From: Larix kaempferi
Lineage: Eukaryota; Streptophyta; Pinopsida; Pinales; Pinaceae
Reading direction: 5' to 3'
Assembly: GCA_027924585.1 (NCBI GenBank)
Contig: BSBM01000865.1
Location: 1,860,001 to 1,924,000 of the forward strand
DNA: 64,000 bases
Each line of letters begins with the position of its first letter. Positions within the stretch are counted from its first letter, which is position 1. The notes beneath the pieces were generated by a model, which had not been told where the DNA came from, did no database searches, and saw only the letters and a program-made list of their open reading frames with translations. The translations under genes were made by a program, and so were the position numbers. This document shows positions 1 to 11,341 of the stretch, piece by piece.

Positions 1-329
1 TTATAGATAAGTGGTGACCTACTCTCATAAATCATAAGATGAGTTATTGGATGTCTCATATCCCATCCAGGGATCAAATTTGAAGGGTACGGTCCCATTT
101 CACTTTGAAGGGCTATGGGATATTGAACCCTTCAATGCTGACATGTAAAAATAAATCATCATTTTCATTTGAAAATGTAATAATACATCAAAATTTCATT
201 ATGATAAGAAACAATTTCACTAGCAATAGAAATAAAATAACTAATAACATAAATTGTTCTTGAAGTCACTTGAAGAAATTAGAAAATGTGTAGTTGATCC
301 ATGAATCCCATTAAGATAGATTAGAATGG
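1..329. other. Upstream flank of element 1, no gene
   Basis: AT-rich sequence with no reading frame I can support. Its last 20 or so bases (attaagatagattagaatgg, from 310) recur downstream of element 1 at about 10139 (attaagatagattacaatgg), so the retrotransposon landed inside one unit of an older two-copy repeat. Confidence 0.6.
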
Positions 330-334
330 AAAGC
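330..334. repeat. Target site duplication of element 1, left copy
   Basis: The sequence AAAGC lies immediately before the TG of the 5' LTR. The same five bases follow the CA end of the 3' LTR at 10106-10110. A 5-bp duplication is the usual Ty3/gypsy footprint and shows that both LTRs belong to one insertion. Confidence 0.93.
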
Positions 335-1339
335 TGTTATAGGTTAAATATGCACTTCTCCGTCCTATGATCACCTTGCCTTGTAGATCACACAAAAGGA
401 CACAAAGGATTGAAGAGCATGATTGCCTTAGATGACTTGTTGCCAGAAGTACACTTCTCACCTGAGAATTTAACAATTTCTTCTGATTTTTCCACATGTA
501 CGCCCCTCTCTGTACACAATACCTATGTACTGTACCCTACTCTCCTCAAGGGAAACCAGCGTACACCTCCAAAAAGTTGTAAACGCATGTTGTAAAGCAT
601 AAAAGTTGCTTCCTGTACGCTGCTCTTGTTGTATGAAACCCGCGTACATCTTAAGATGAAATAAAAAAATATATTAATTTGATGAATTGGGATTAGTTGA
701 AGTTGGTTCTGCAACTTCCCCAACCTCCCAATCCAACCACCTCTCGATCTAAATTTCCTACCTTGTCCCATAAATACAAGGAGGATCCATGAGAGGGGTT
801 ACTCATACACTCATTATACTCATAATGCTCATAAAATCTTGAGCGAAGGATTGAATTATTGTTACGCTGGAGGAAAGTTCCAAGTCAGAGTGAAGAGCAG
901 GAGCCCAGGATCCAGTTGCAGAAACATCTCTACACGTCAGGTATATTGTACTAATTTCATGTTTCTTTGACAATAAAAAGGTCGAAACACCCTTCTTGTC
1001 CAAAATATGATATCTATTGGATTGCATGTCTATTTGGTTTAATTCTTGATTATAGTTGATGTTAGATTAATTTGTAATTTCATCATATGTTATATGGTCA
1101 AGATACATTGAGGAAGGTATCTCTTGTATTGCAGGTTCGTCAAGCAGAAGCTCGAGCGGGAGATCAAGTGAAGGACCAAGCGAAAGCTAGGATCAAATAT
1201 CGAAAAGAGGTATGTCCTTCGATCCCAATCTATTTCTTTTGTAATAACCATATGCAGTATAATCAATGTGTTTACCTATCAACCCTGCCCAGTTGGTAGT
1301 GTCCATTTCCTCACTATAGGGTAGAAATCCCAAACAACA
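335..1339 (+). repeat. 5' LTR of element 1
   Basis: Starts TGTTATAGG and ends CAAACAACA. It matches 9101-10105 along its whole length, and both copies are 1,005 bp. It is followed directly by the primer-binding site. A TATA-like box sits near the middle. Confidence 0.93.
769..777 (+). promoter_or_regulatory. TATA-like box in the 5' LTR of element 1
   Basis: CATAAATAC in a short GC-richer stretch. The equivalent in the 3' LTR is at 9535-9543. If used, transcription would start near 800 and the U3 would be about 465 bp. Inferred from position and sequence only. Confidence 0.45.
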
Positions 1340-1342
1340 AAC

Positions 1343-1360
1343 TGGCGACTCCGCTAGGGA
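1343..1360 (+). other. Primer-binding site of element 1 (tRNA-Arg-like)
   Basis: TGGCGACTCCGCTAGGGA begins three bases after the LTR end. It closely resembles the tRNA-Arg-type primer site reported for Ogre/Tat elements. Position and sequence together make it the minus-strand priming site. Confidence 0.75.
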
Positions 1361-3409
1361 GTAACCGCTTAGTTGTTCTGCTCTAGGAGACTTAATTTTG
1401 GTTTTCTTCCAGCCCATTTTTCAGTTTCTAATTGTCTGAGAGGCTCTGTAGGCCTGTGTTATCTTTCTTGTATGCTTGATTCAACTAAATTTTTGGTTTG
1501 CAAAGCTTGTTTATGCCCTTTTGAGGCATGTACGCTGGTCTCCCCTACACACAGTAGCATTTTTTGGCTGATGTACGCCCCTCCTTGCACTGCACAGTAG
1601 CGTACTTGTCTTGGTGTATGCTGGTTGTAACACTGCACAGTGGTGTATGTTCCTGTAGTGGCCTGTTTTTCTGTTCGGGTTTGTTTTTTAAGCTTTGGTT
1701 ATTGTGCCATCCTGTTGCTTTGTTGTCTTCATTGACCCTTTAGACCTCTTATGCCTTTGTTGAGACTTGTAAGCCTCTCCAATCTCTTTGAGATTGTTTT
1801 TGCTTGCTTGTGCCTTTGTTTAAGTGTCTTTGCCGCTTACGAGCCCTTTCTTGAAGTTCGTGCGCTATTCTTTTTGGACATAGCTGCATGTCTTTACCCT
1901 AGTTGTTGTTGCATCCTTACAGACCTGCACTTTGATTGTTTGTTGTCTGTTGCAATGTTTAGCATGCTTTCACTTAGTCTCATCCTTCTTTAGGGTTTGA
2001 CTATCAAGTTTGAGTCCTTAGGGTTGCTTCCAAAAGGTTGCTTGGTTCAATCACTTGCTGATTGTTCTATCAATTTGTTCAAGTAAGTCAAAACCTCTTA
2101 GTCTTCTTGCTGTTGAGTCCATGTGTTGTTTAAGTCATTCTTGGTTCACTTGCTTAATTTTGTTTGGCCTAGTGTTTTCTTAGGGTTTTGATACTTAGGA
2201 GCAACCTGTTTAGGTTTTCCTTTTCGTCACAAGTGTCTCTTTTCCTTGTTTTCTTTTCACTTTGTTTCCAAGCCTCAAGTTTTTCTTTTGCAAAAACTTG
2301 GTAAGTCAAGTCTTCAAGGAGTCTTTCGATTCATTTGCTTTGAGCCATTTATATGTTTTCCTTGCACACGTTTTATAGTTAGATCTTGCTTGCTTTTGTA
2401 CAAAGTTCTCTTTCTTTTATAGTTATAAAAAAAAGACAAAAAATTATTTCAATAGCTCAGTAGTAAGATCTTGCTTTATTTTGAGGTAGCTTATTTTCTT
2501 TGAAATATTCCAAATGAAAATACCAAAAAGATGTTTTAGGATTGCTTAGGTTTCAAGTTTTTGAAAGAATTGTAAACTAAAAGAGAAAATTTTGTGAATT
2601 TGAAAGCGTTATCTTTTCAAGTACTTTACTTCATAACAGATCATTCCACACACTGCACTACAACCTTTGAGTAACAAGTAACCCTTAAAAGAAATTATTA
2701 ATAAAATTTATTAGCAACATTTTTTTTAGGAATACACGACATCATCTAGCTTAAGCTAGAGTTTTGAGCTTAAATCACCTTAAACTGCTCGGAACTGGCT
2801 TCATTACTCAAAAATCGTAGTAAGACTTTCATTTAGGTAAACTCATCTATATCAAATAGTCCTGGGAAACTCTACTTAAACCAGAGCTAAGCACGATGCC
2901 GTGGGAGATTGGAATTGCTGAGGATATCCCCTCACTTCCCTTTTGACCATAAACCAGAGTCGATTCATGTACGGGGATCCTTTCGGATTTTGGGCTTTGC
3001 TACACTGCTCATGCGTTTCGACTAGGCTGACAACTGTCCCCCCAGGTTATTTCATATTGATGGTAGCCTTAGTATCAGACCTTTAGGATTATACACAGGT
3101 AGAGTAGGTGGTTATTCCCACTTCACCTCGGATAGGCGTGGAAGGTAACCCTCTTGCAGTAATCCCAGGAAAGCGGTTTGGTGATTCAAGCGCTTGCACC
3201 TAGTGGACCTCCGGTGGATTCCACGAAACTGACCATCGATGCTCTGTTAGTCTGTTCTGGGCCCTGATCATCCCAGAATTTCTTCCGAGAGTATTTGCTA
3301 TCCGTTTGATTGGTTTGATTACTTAGAAAAAAATTTAGTGGTTTGTTGTTTGCTCCTTAGTTGTAGTGGCCACTAGGTTTTTACTTAGTTTTATTTTATT
3401 ATAGTTGTG
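1361..3409 (+). other. Long non-coding leader of element 1
   Basis: About 2 kb between the primer site and gag with no supported reading frame. The first third has repeated short motifs (GTACGC and CTGCACAGT around 1530-1650), which also echo U3 sequence. The part from about 2880 to 3300 is more GC-rich. Long untranslated leaders are typical of Tat/Ogre-type elements. Confidence 0.6.
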
Positions 3410-5515
3410 GAGGACCAAGATCTTCGTCGGTCTTGAAGGTTGCAAAACCTTCCCCCACTTATAGTGGAGCCTCCATCGCCAATGTGACGTAGGAGAACTG
3501 AATCTCGTGGTTCTTTTGAACTTACGGGTCAGACAGAGGTTCTTGGAGAACCATAGCTTAGAACACCGGATCGACAAGTCTTGGACACTATCGAGGTTCA
3601 AGATCTAACTGTTGCAGAGTTTAGTACTCCTTTCAACCCTCTGCTTACAGGACCTCATGATCCACTTCTGGTACCTGTTGGTTTCTAGCAGCCTGATTTT
3701 AGTGCTTATCTTTTTACACCAGGTTATACCATGGTTAACCCAAGAGACGAGCAAGGAGTTCCACAAACTCCCACAACTTCTATGGATGCAAGGATTCTTA
3801 ATCCTTCTTTCTCAAACACTGCACAATCGAGTTCATCGCAGAATGCTTCAGCCTCGACCCTGTCCTTTAGTTTCAATGTTGGCACTTTAGGCATGCCGAT
3901 TTCATTAACTTCGACATCTGCCTCAGCCAACACACCCACTTTTGGACCCAAAAATGTACCTCTATCAATGGTACCAGCAGTGAGTTTTACTCAGTCTTCT
4001 GCCACATAATCATTGCATGGTGTGACTCAGAACATTGCTTCTTCATCTGTGGTCGGATCCATCCCTTCTCCATCTATGCCCGCCATGGGTACAATGACGG
4101 CACCATCCACTACTACCACATCGAGTTTCAACCCCTATCAATTTTATAACGTTAATCCGTTTTACATACCTGTAGGGACTGTTCCCTTCTCTTTGTTTTC
4201 TGGAGGAGGGGGTAATATCATTAACATGTAGTTCGGTGGGGTCAACCCCTAGACACAATGGACTACTACCCAAGGATTTAATCTTCTTACTTTCGGATGG
4301 AACAATTTCAATCCTTTCATTTCACAACCGATGGCTGGGGGAAACCCCAACCAACAGTACACGAACCAGGCCATGGGTGGTCCCTAATACCAAGTTCTTG
4401 TTTACCAGATGCCATTGACTCAACCACATTTACCATTTCTGGCAACTTTAAACTTGCCAGACTTTTCAAATCTTACGAACGACCCCATGCACCATGATGC
4501 TTCATGGAAACCCGTTCCCACCAAATTTCCCTCGGACATACCAAAGTTTGAAGTTAAGACTGTTGAGGACCTTGGCGACCATGTAACAACCTTTCATCTC
4601 CGGTGTTCCTCCAACTCATTGAACGACGATTCCATAAGGTTGAGACTCTTCCAAAGAACCTTGACGAGTGTTGCAGCCAAGTGGAATATTGAACTACCCG
4701 CGGCCACCTTTAGCACCTTCTGGGATCGTTCCATTGTGTTTTTGAACCACTTTCAGCTTCCTGTCTGGTATGATGCCGATACAGACCTTTTGTCGACATT
4801 TCAGCAAAACAAGGCCACTCATCTGTCTGATCATAATCAAGAGTGGCGGAGGTAAAAGAGGCTCATAAAGGCTGTCATCCCCCCAGCATTCTTGTTAGAA
4901 TGGTACCTTAAGTCTCTTCTTCCTTATGTTTCTAAGGAAGTTGCCACTTCTGGGGTGTCTTCCGAGGAGGAGGCCATTTTGAGAACTCAGCAGCTTGACT
5001 TAGTTTATGCTCAGTCTAGGTTGTTGTATGAGATTATTCCTGATGCACTGAGGTCTAATATAGACCTAGGTAAGCCTAAACCCATACCACATATTGCCTA
5101 TGGCATAGTGGGTTCGGTCGATTCTACAGCATTTGACGCCTTAACAAAGCAAGTGCATTCCTTGACAGTCAAACAAACTGATGCAGAAGCAACTTCTGTT
5201 GCATCCTCCCCTTCTACAACTGAATCTGTACAGCAGGTGCAAACAAACCAAAAAGGCTCTCGGTAGCCCAAAAGAAAGGGCAAGAAATGGGAGGGAAACC
5301 AACAAAATCCCAACAATAAGAAAAATGTCGATGAGCAAAAAAAAGAGAAACGGAAGGCTAAGTTCCCTTGCAAACTGTGTCAAGGGGACCACCTTACCCA
5401 CCAGTGCCCTCTTATGGAAGAAGCTCAGAAGCTGATCCGTGAGAAGAAACCAGCTGTCTTGAAAGATCCTTTTCCTCATGGACAAAGTTCATCTTCTGGA
5501 AACTCTAGTGCGGGG
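3410..5515 (+). pseudogene. Decayed gag of element 1
   Basis: Encodes the structural gag protein of a Ty3/gypsy element. One reading frame can be followed from about 3410 to 5515 through several in-frame stops (for example near 4007, 4229, 4385, 4853 and 5264). Its N-terminal part is Ser/Thr/Pro-rich. It then has a retrotransposon gag core around 4540-5060 (motifs LRLFQRTL and AAKWNIELP) and a basic Lys/Arg-rich stretch. A zinc knuckle at about 5369-5410 has the spacing C-X2-C-X3-H-X4-C (CKLCQGDHLTHQC), one residue shorter than the standard CCHC. Knuckles normally bind the element RNA. The frame then shifts by one base near 5517 to enter the protease region. It cannot make a full-length protein as it stands. 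Confidence 0.8.
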
Positions 5516-7035
5516 GCACCCCAGCTGATCAGTCTTTTATTAACATGGTTAATTCAGACACTTTGTTGCAAACTCGAGCCAGGAATTATACCATGGACCC
5601 GCAGCAAAAGGACACTCCTGAATCTTCCACTCCCCTTCAAATACCTGTGAAGACGCTGCCTAAGATACCGAAAGGTGTCTACAAACGGGTTGTGCACAAC
5701 CCTAACACGTGGGCTAGTCCCAACTACAATGTTGTGGAGGACTTAGCCCAAACCCCCTGTGCCATGTCCACCTTGGAGGTACTGCAAAGTTTCCCATTGC
5801 AACGTAGTGCTCTTCTAGCTGCGATTAGGAGTGTTGATTCGTCCAACATGCTTCCACGCTTTGATATGAAAGATATAAAGTACCGGTTTCCATATCATGT
5901 TGCTCTCCAAATCGAGGTTATCCATGGTCCTAAGACCATTGGACGAGCTGTAGTGGATGAGGGTGCATCTATGTGCGTAATATCTATTTCCTGCTGGAGA
6001 GCCTTGGGTGAACTTGAGTTAGCTCCCTCGAACATGATACTCATTTCCTTCGATAGAAGATCCTTCTATCCACACAGAATCTTACCATCCTTCGATGTCG
6101 AACTTGCAGGCAAGCTAGTATCAGTAGAGGTCGAATTTTTGGATGCCCCACTCGATTACAACTTGTTGTTGGGTAGGATCTGGACATATGCCATGCAGAT
6201 AGTTCCATCAGCTGTCTTTCAGGTCATAATGTTCTAACATGAAGGAAAGATCGTCATAGTGGATCAACTTTCCTTTACCCGGAAGAACAACCAGGCTTCA
6301 TCAGACTCATCCATTCCATTGATTGATCAATCTGGCCCCATCACTGAGAGTTTAGTAGCAGGGCTCTATGGGTCCTTAATAGGAACTTTTGACCTACCTG
6401 CTCCTATATTGTTTGTTGGTTCTGAAGAATGTTCATCTTCTGAGACCTCCAATGTCTATTCAATGACAGATACACAGAGTCTCCCCACTGAATCAGAACC
6501 AGCTATGCCTGTATCTATTGCGGAGGTAACCTACTTGGATTCACAACAAACTGCAACAGAACATATCATGACTTCGTTGGTCTCTGCCGAGTCAGATATG
6601 GACTGTGCTCCTACACGTTCACTAGAATCCACCTACTCTCCTGATTGTTTAGACATGTTTTTGCCTTCTAACTAAACATTTTTGGAAGCTATGATAGGCC
6701 TGGATCACCCTTGGGAACAGTTACACCCCAGGACCTATTTACTTCCCATTCTAAACTTGATAGAGAGAGGTGAGTTCTCTCCGAAACCCAGTGAGAATGT
6801 TGATTGGTCCTCTGTCCCTTCCACTTCACAAGCTGTTCTTGCCGAAGGGAATAGAACGAGTACAACGAGAACCATCCCGATCAACATTTACACTGAACCA
6901 GGGGTCACCGAAAACATCTTTATTAGAATGGACTGTTATCTTGATGAGATCATTCCATACACCAACCTGTTTAATGATTTCCGTGACATCTTTTCCCGAT
7001 CTTATGATGAGATCCCAGGCACTGACCCTACTTAA
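5516..7035 (+). pseudogene. Decayed protease and pre-RT segment of element 1
   Basis: Frame 1 carries a retropepsin-like aspartic protease at about 5850-6200. The active-site segment reads VVDEGASMCV, where the canonical motif is D-S/T-G-A. The family flap-end motif is present as DYNLLLGRIW. The frame continues, with stops near 6236 and 6673, to a segment ending DIFSRSYDEIPGTDP. In gypsy polyproteins that segment lies just before the reverse transcriptase fingers. It ends with a stop at 7033-7035 and no RT follows. The protease would cleave gag precursors in a working element. The DEG variant also occurs in plant relatives as far as I recall, so it need not be a disabling mutation; the stops are. 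Confidence 0.75.
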
Positions 7036-9086
7036 AGAAGTGCTATGTGCTTTTTCATGTATTTTTAGCTGTATATTTTTGTATAGTTAGTTTTTCTTAT
7101 GTTTTACGCATCTAGTATCATATTGTCATTATTTTGTCATCAATAAACTCTATTGATAGTTACTAATTCGATTATTGAGATCTTATTCTTTGGAAGGTCT
7201 TGAACATATGATCCTAGTAGCTATCTTTTAAGTCATTTTAAGCTCTTGTTTTGACTATGGAAAACTAAACAAGATTGCCGAGCAAACTTGGCCTCTTCAA
7301 GCTCGTTAAAGGAATTGAAGGTCCATCCGCTTAGGTATAAGTTTAACCATTTTCCGGACCTTTGCAGATTACTTACGAAAAAGGAATACTCTAGTCATCC
7401 GTGGCTAGAAGAGTTCTCCTCTCATTGTTTTATACTTTTTCGGGGGAGGGGACTAACTATACGAAAAAGGCCTTTTGGAGCCTCTCTTTAGGGTTTTCAG
7501 GCTCTCTAAACATGAAAACACCAAGCGAGCATTCACCTACTCGGGCTCGATGTGAAATCCACGAGAGGGTAAATAGAGGATTGTTTAAGTTTTTCAGACT
7601 CTATAAACAGGAAAACACCGGCGAGCATTAACCTACTTGGGCTTGATATTAAAATCCACGAGTAGGTTTATGGAGTTATTGTTTAAGTTTTTCAGACTCC
7701 TTAAAATTGAAAACATCGGCGAGCAATAATAGATCTCAGCTCGATATTAAAATCCATAGATCATTACTATAGAGTATTCTTCTATCTCTTCTTCAAACTA
7801 TGTAAACAATGAAGAAGGTCCCGAGTCTTCCTCCCATGGGCTCGTTAAAATCTTTACATGGTTGGACCTATTGAGTTTTCTATTTTTCTTGGACTCATTA
7901 AATAAACAAGAAGAACATTCTTTTACCAAAAAGAATAAGGGATAAGAAGGGTGTATCGCATCTCTTTCAGTTTCAAAGGAAGTTAAGTCGGTCCTATCCT
8001 TGAACATAGCACCTACTTGTGTCTTTCATGTCAGTTGGGTTTTTAGCTTTTGGCCTTAGGGTGAACTTGATCTCTGAGTTTTACTCCCCCAGTTGGTTAC
8101 TCTTCCAACCATATGGAGGGTCTATTATGTCTCCTACATCACAGACTTATATCATTTTCCCCTTTATGTTGAAAATTCCCTAAGTCACTTTGTGTCGTGC
8201 TCACTGTTCAAGGATACAGCCTGTGTCGGCCATTCTGCAGTTTACCTTGGCTTCATGTGTCAGCCATCCTGGTGTCAGTTTGTTTCATCTTGTTACTCAT
8301 CCTACTCCACATCAGCTCATACCTGTGAGTGTTCCTCATGTTGGATGATGGAGGATGCATTAATGCCTCCCTTCCAACGGACTTCTTCCCATCGACCTTA
8401 GCTCATTATGCTCTGGGAATGAAGTTTAGAGTTTCGGTTAGTACCTTGGGGATTGCAGTCATCATTGGAAGTTTCCCTCGCTATTGAATAAATGGGAATA
8501 CATCAATGTCTCTTATTCGACAGGTTCCTCAAATGTTCAACTTCAAGTCCACTTATTCACACTTGTTAGGATCGTACTAAGTACCTTGGACCCCATTATC
8601 ATTATCGATGGAAGTCCTCGCATTTGTTAACGCTATACATCAAGGACCGGTAATCAAACGATACCCCCCATGTTCAACTTCAGCTCATTTATTTGCATGG
8701 TTAGGGTTTGTACCTTGGGTTGTTTTGGATGAAGACCTTGGGACTATGATAACATCACCATGTTTATGTTATTCCCCAAGTTGCGCAAGCCTGAGCCTTA
8801 CTCATTTTGGCTCTTCATGAGACATAGATCCAACTTGTTTTTATGGCTATGATCTCTCTGTTGACATCGATCCACGCTTGTATTTAAGTGGCCATTCTCT
8901 ATATATACATCTCGTAGTTATGTATCAGAGATCATGTTACACATTTATATGATGTCAAGATTGTAATTGCTCACTGACCTTGATCGTTGTTTCAGGTGTT
9001 TTTGTGACTTGGTTCTGCAATTTCTTGCTTCACCTTTGACTTGGACTTATAATGTATTTCGGCCATCGTTTCCCTCTAATCTCACA
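7036..9086 (+). other. Non-coding 3' region of element 1 replacing pol
   Basis: About 2 kb without RT, RNase H or integrase motifs on either strand. It includes the hairpin repeat array listed separately (about 7245-7910). The rest (7910-9086) is unremarkable, with scattered short frames I do not believe. It occupies the place where pol should be. Confidence 0.7.
7245..7910 (+). repeat. Array of about 97-bp units forming hairpins with conserved loop and varying stems
   Basis: Three clear units have a period of 97-98 bp (TTCAG anchors at 7496, 7593 and 7691), with more degenerate units on both sides. Each unit has a conserved lead GCGAGC, then a left arm, then a conserved loop like GGGCTCGATATTAAAATCC, then a right arm. 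Arms: 7531-7543 with 7562-7574; 7627-7639 with 7659-7671; 7725-7736 with 7758-7768; 7828-7838 with 7857-7867; and a short one at 7295-7300 with 7315-7320. Each left arm pairs with its own right arm, although arm sequences differ between units. The function is unknown; RNA structure in the element transcript is the simplest reading. Confidence 0.75.
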
Positions 9087-9100
9087 CATTAGGGGGCATC
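9087..9100 (+). other. Polypurine tract region of element 1
   Basis: CATTAGGGGGCATC lies directly before the 3' LTR. A short G-rich run in this position is where plus-strand synthesis would be primed. It is short, so moderate confidence. Confidence 0.55.
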
Positions 9101-10105
9101 TGTTATAGGTCAAATCTGCACTTCTCCGTCCTGTGATCACCTTGCCTTGTAGATCACACAAAAGGACACAAAGGATTAAAGAGCATGATTTCCTTAGATG
9201 ACTTGTTTCCAGAAGTACACTTCTCACGTAAGAATTTAATAGTTTCTTCTAATTTTTCCACATGTACGCCCTTCTTTGCACACAAGACCTGCGTATTTTA
9301 CCCTACTCTCCTCGAGGGAAACTAGCGTACACCTCCAAAAAGTTGTAAATACATGTTGTAAAGCATAAAAGTTGATTCCTATACATTGCTCTTGGTGTAT
9401 GAAACCCGCGTACATCTTAAGATGAAATCAAAAAATATATTAATTTGACAAATTGGGATTAGTTGAAGTTGGTTCTGCAACTTCCCCAACCTCCCAATCC
9501 AACCACCTCTCGATCTAAACTGCCTACCTTGTGCCATAAATACAAGGAGGATCCATGAAAGGGGTTACTCATACACTCATTATACTCATAATGCTCATAA
9601 AATCTTGAGAGAAGGCTTGAAGTATTGTTACGCTGGAGGAAAGTTCCAAGTCAGAGTGAAGAGCAGGAGCCCAGGATCAAGTTGCTGAAACATCTCTACA
9701 CGTTAGGTATATTGTACTAATTTCATGTTTCTTTGACAATAAAAAGGTCAAAACACCCTTCCTATCCCAAATATGATATCTATTGGATTGCATGTCTATT
9801 TGGTTTAATTCTTGATTATAGTTGATGTTAGATTACTTTGTAATTTCAGCATATGTTATATGGTCAAGATATGCTGAGGAAGGTATCTCTTGTATTGCAG
9901 GTTCGTCAAGCAGAAGCTCGAGCGGGAGATCAAGTGAAGGACCAAGCGAAAGCTAGGATCAAACATCGAAAAGAGTTATGTCCTTCAATCCCAATCTATT
10001 TCTTTTGAAATAACCATATGAAGTATAATCAATGTGTTTACCTATCAACCCCGACCAGTTGGTAGTGTCCATCTCCTCACTATAGGGTAGAAATCCCGAA
10101 CAACA
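9101..10105 (+). repeat. 3' LTR of element 1
   Basis: Begins TGTTATAGGT and ends CGAACAACA, and is the partner of 335-1339 with equal length. Its TATA-like box is at 9535-9543. Confidence 0.93.
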
Positions 10106-10110
10106 AAAGC
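10106..10110. repeat. Target site duplication of element 1, right copy
   Basis: AAAGC, identical to 330-334, directly after the LTR end. Confidence 0.93.
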
Positions 10111-10316
10111 ATAATTCCATAGATTTGGCCAATGACCATTAAGATAGATTACAATGGAAAGCATAATTATTCAATAGATTTGTCCAAGGACCACTCTTAT
10201 AGTCTTACAATGAGTCCACAATCTAATTAATTGGCCTTCATAGACTAATAAACTAATGTGAAACAATAACATTATGCTAGTGTATGCAACACAAGGCTAG
10301 AATGAGATAGTTATTT
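10111..10316. other. Spacer between the two retrotransposons
   Basis: 206 bp of host sequence. It holds the intact second unit of the short tandem repeat that element 1 split (from about 10135, sharing AAGATAGATTA and GGAAAGCATAAT with the flanks of the insertion). No gene. Confidence 0.6.
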
Positions 10317-10321
10317 TAACT
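10317..10321. repeat. Target site duplication of element 2, left copy
   Basis: TAACT directly before the TG of the 5' LTR. The same five bases are at 24238-24242. Confidence 0.93.
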
Positions 10322-10492
10322 TGTTATCTCCCAAATGAACGTAGACTAGTCATGTCATCTAGAAGATAGGAAGTCTTTAGTTTTGAGTCTCGTATGTACG
10401 TGTCTGAGTTCCAGTCCGTTAGATTTAAGAAGGTAACGAAGTTTGAATTGATACTTTTACGTCAGCTCTCCTTTCGAAGGAAAAATTTCAGG

Positions 10493-11035
10493 TTTCGGTG
10501 GCTTAGGCGGGCCTGGTATTGGCTCATTAGCTATCGAAAGCCCAGTTTTCGGCAGCTAACTGTGTGAGAAACAGAACGTCTCAACCACCGAAAGGGAAAA
10601 GTTACAGCATAAAGCGGAGGGGCATTTTTCGGTGGCTTGGGCGAACATGACGGTGTTCATTAGCCACCGAAAGATTAGGCGCTTTCTGCAACTCGAGGGG
10701 CAGGTTCGAAATCTTCTATAGCCACCGAAAGGTAAAGTTATGCTCGTAATTCACGAAGCCATTTCAGGGGTTTGGGAAAACACAACATTGTTCATTAGCC
10801 ACCGAAACCAGGCATACTTTCCGTAGCTTTCCATCAAGTGGGCGGGATTAGCTTCAGCCACCGAAAGCAAAAAGGGCAGTGGCGAAAATCATTTTCCCGG
10901 TGACACAGCAGTTTTGAAGGTGGGTTATCGGCCACCGAAAGAGGAGTTACGTCAATCGACAGACACTTCAAATCAGGGTTTGGGGTCATGATTCAGGGAA
11001 CTCATCATGGTTTAGCCGCCGAAAGGGTCATTTCA
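10493..11035 (+). repeat. Hairpin array A in the 5' LTR of element 2
   Basis: Repeated palindromes of about 47-54 bp built on TTTCGGTGGCT ... AGCCACCGAAA. The best is 10627-10673, an 11-bp perfect outer stem with an inner GAACA/TGTTC stem. Others begin at 10493 (right arm ends 10540) and 10545. The CCACCGAAA right arm recurs near 10587, 10729, 10799, 10859 and 10935, and as GCCGAAAG near 11018, with weaker left arms. The 3' LTR has the same array at about 20749-21282. Confidence 0.75.
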
Positions 11036-11341
11036 GCGAAAGTCTAGTTTACCCCGAGGGAAGGCCGGACACCACTGCCTTAACTCTGACCAGTCGGATT
11101 TCATTTCCCATCCACATAACAGCATTTCTCAAATTTCGTTCCACTAGTGCAATCATGTCTTCGTAATCATCTTTTCACCCTCATGATTGCCCACCTTTTC
11201 ATACCCTTGGAGTTAGCTCCCGAAAGGCCAAACCACCTTCCTGTTTTTGCCCTCTCCCCGTCAATTGAGCCCAGTTTCCTCCTGTTTCCCATCGCTCCCT
11301 CAGTCCAGGTTTGAACCGTAGCGCCAGCAAGCAGGTTACTA

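Larger units (their letters stand above)
335..10105 (+). mobile_element. Element 1: complete-ended Ty3/gypsy element lacking RT, RNase H and integrase
   Basis: A 9.77-kb LTR retrotransposon with 1,005-bp LTRs, a tRNA-Arg-like primer site, a 2-kb leader, a gag-protease region and a G-rich polypurine tract. Gag has a zinc knuckle and the protease region ends with the usual pre-RT segment (motif YDEIPGTDP), which in autonomous relatives is followed by reverse transcriptase. Here the frame stops at 7035 and the remaining 2 kb encodes no RT, RNase H or integrase in any frame I could read. Stops and a frameshift disable what is left. The two LTRs differ by about a dozen bases in their first 180, so the insertion is not young. 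The Tat/Ogre-like affiliation is inferred from the primer site, long leader and gag style. Such an element would need enzymes supplied in trans. Confidence 0.9.

Noticed and set aside
7245-7910. CRISPR-like interpretation of regularly spaced repeats
   Set aside because: Eukaryotic retrotransposon context, units decayed and without unique spacers; the variable parts are paired stem arms.
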